In this document: in pieces, positions 63,007-64,000 of the stretch
Layout: the number at the start of each line of letters is the position of its first letter
Position numbering within the stretch: the stretch's first letter is position 1
Position numbers and translations under genes: made by a program
The notes under the pieces: model-generated
Told to the model about the DNA's origin: nothing
Databases searched by the model: none
What the model saw: only the letters and a program-made list of their open reading frames with translations
Assembly (NCBI RefSeq): GCF_022870865.1
Contig: NZ_CP091508.1
Coordinates: 1,116,001 to 1,180,000, forward strand
Direction of reading: 5' to 3'
DNA length: 64,000 bases
Origin: Uruburuella testudinis
Lineage (GTDB): Bacteria > Pseudomonadota > Gammaproteobacteria > Burkholderiales > Neisseriaceae

Positions 63007-63936
63007 TTATTTTACGTAAGTGAGCCAATGGCGGTATTGCGGGTTTTTGCCTTGCACGATATCGAAAAAGCGTTGTTGGATTTCGGCGGTTATCGGCCCG
63101 CGTTCGCCGATGCCGATTTCGCGGTTGTCGATTTCGCGGATGGGGGTAACTTCGGCGGCGGTGCCGGTGAAAAATACTTCGTCGGCAATATACAGCTCAT
63201 CGCGGGTGATGCGTTTTTCAAACACTTCCAGCCCCATTTCTTTGGCAATCGCAATCACGGTGCGGCGGGTAATGCCGTCGAGGGCGACGTCGAGCGCGGG
63301 GGTGTAGAGTGCGCCGTCTTTGACCGCAAAAATGTTTTCGCCCGAGCCTTCGGCCACGTAGCCTTGTGCATCCAGCAAAATGGCTTCATCGTAGCCGCCT
63401 TGGTGGGCTTCGCTGTTGGCCATGATGGAATTCATGTAGTTGCCGTTGGCTTTGGCTTTAATCATGGTGATGTTGGGGTGGTGGCGGGTAAACGAGCTGA
63501 TTTTGCAGCGGATGCCGCGTTTGATACCCTCTTCGCCCAAGTAGGCGCCCCAAGGCCAGGCGGCCACAATCAATTGCACATCGTCTGCTTTGGGGGCGAT
63601 GCCGAGTTTGGCTGAGCCGTAAAAAGCCATCGGGCGGAAGTAGCACGAATGCAGATTGTTGGCTTTCACCACGTCGATGTGCGCCTGATTGACGGCTTCT
63701 TTGCTGAAAGGCAGCGTCATGCCGGTGATTTTGGCGGAGTTAAACAGGCGGTCGGTATGCTCTTGCAGGCGGAAAATTGCCGGGCCTTCGGCGGTTTCGT
63801 AAGCGCGCACACCTTCGAATACGCCCATGCCGTAGTGCAGGGTGTGGCTGAGCACGTGGGTTTTGGCTTCGCGCCATTCGGTTAATTCGCCGTTGACCCA
63901 GATTTTACCGTCGCGGTCGTCCATTGTTAATGCCAT
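63007..63936 (-). CDS. ilvE: Branched-chain amino acid aminotransferase
   Basis: A 309-residue class IV PLP aminotransferase. Landmarks: HTLHYGMGVFEGVRAYE near residue 31, the PLP-lysine region IKAKANGNYMNSIMAN near 157, the conserved EGSGENIFAVKDG near 195 and DEVFFTGTAAEVTPI near 253. It makes leucine, isoleucine and valine from their ketoacids. Length equals E. coli IlvE (309). The start at 63936 lies 64 bases from the window edge, and the upstream gene is not visible. Confidence 0.98.
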   Translation of the reverse strand: MALTMDDRDGKIWVNGELTEWREAKTHVLSHTLHYGMGVFEGVRAYETAEGPAIFRLQEHTDRLFNSAKITGMTLPFSKEAVNQAHIDVVKANNLHSCYFRPMAFYGSAKLGIAPKADDVQLIVAAWPWGAYLGEEGIKRGIRCKISSFTRHHPNITMIKAKANGNYMNSIMANSEAHQGGYDEAILLDAQGYVAEGSGENIFAVKDGALYTPALDVALDGITRRTVIAIAKEMGLEVFEKRITRDELYIADEVFFTGTAAEVTPIREIDNREIGIGERGPITAEIQQRFFDIVQGKNPQYRHWLTYVK

Positions 63937-64000
63937 GATTTGCTTTCTGTATTTGTCGGTCAGAGTGTTGTGTGGTGCTTTTGCGGCAAACTGCGGCGTT

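Overview
This window is chromosomal DNA from a Neisseria-type bacterium (Betaproteobacteria, Neisseriaceae). The AG-dialect Neisseria DNA uptake sequence AGGCCGTCTGAA occurs dozens of times, mostly as inverted pairs that act as intergenic terminators. The gene content (secDF-yajC, prfC, msbA, argS, recC, waaF, ilvD, ilvE, lgt, BCCT transporter) is that of a Neisseria core genome. The species cannot be fixed from the sequence. No rRNA, intact tRNA, CRISPR array or prophage was seen.

Layout. 0-5.3 kb: GRP sugar transporter, YebC, alanine/glycine symporter, low-molecular-weight phosphatase and an unrecognised partner. 5.3-7.2 kb is a scarred patch: a decayed copy of a MliC-like lipoprotein gene, the intact gene, the 3' half of a tRNA-Leu gene that looks like an attachment-site remnant, and a dead IS630-type transposase fragment. 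7.3-20.4 kb is core: secF-secD-yajC, a histone-deacetylase-like enzyme, prfC, rarA, an acetyltransferase, thrC, msbA, fpr. 20.4-38.2 kb mixes core genes (lysO-like, glpR-like, ridA, ybaK-like, lgt, ilvD, cysM, argS, tatD-like, DyP peroxidase) with many copies of a small inverted-repeat element whose ends read TAGGGTGTCCTGACCATTC.

38.2-53.6 kb is an accessory block of regulators, MFS exporters, metallo-beta-lactamase-fold hydrolases, dehydrogenases, a Fic enzyme, an OhrR-like repressor and an aldo/keto reductase. From 44.0 to 53.6 kb it carries twelve copies of AAGTGCGGT, the Pasteurellaceae (Haemophilus-type) uptake core, often fused directly to the Neisseria uptake sequence within one hairpin. 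53.6-54.7 kb is a four-copy tandem repeat of about 235-268 bp. 54.7-64 kb returns to core: recC, a 30-bp minisatellite, waaF, a BCCT transporter, a small lipoprotein, a zinc-finger protein and ilvE.

How genes work together. SecD, SecF and YajC form the accessory part of the Sec translocase. Lgt, which lipidates lipoproteins, serves the several lipoproteins here. WaaF and MsbA build and flip LPS/LOS. IlvD and IlvE are steps of branched-chain amino acid synthesis; ThrC and CysM make threonine and cysteine. The most unusual points are the hybrid Neisseria/Haemophilus uptake-signal hairpins, the small mobile elements that supply stop codons to neighbouring genes, the tRNA-Leu remnant, and an array of inverted repeats upstream of a Fic gene whose protein carries both its own inhibitory motif and a winged-helix domain.
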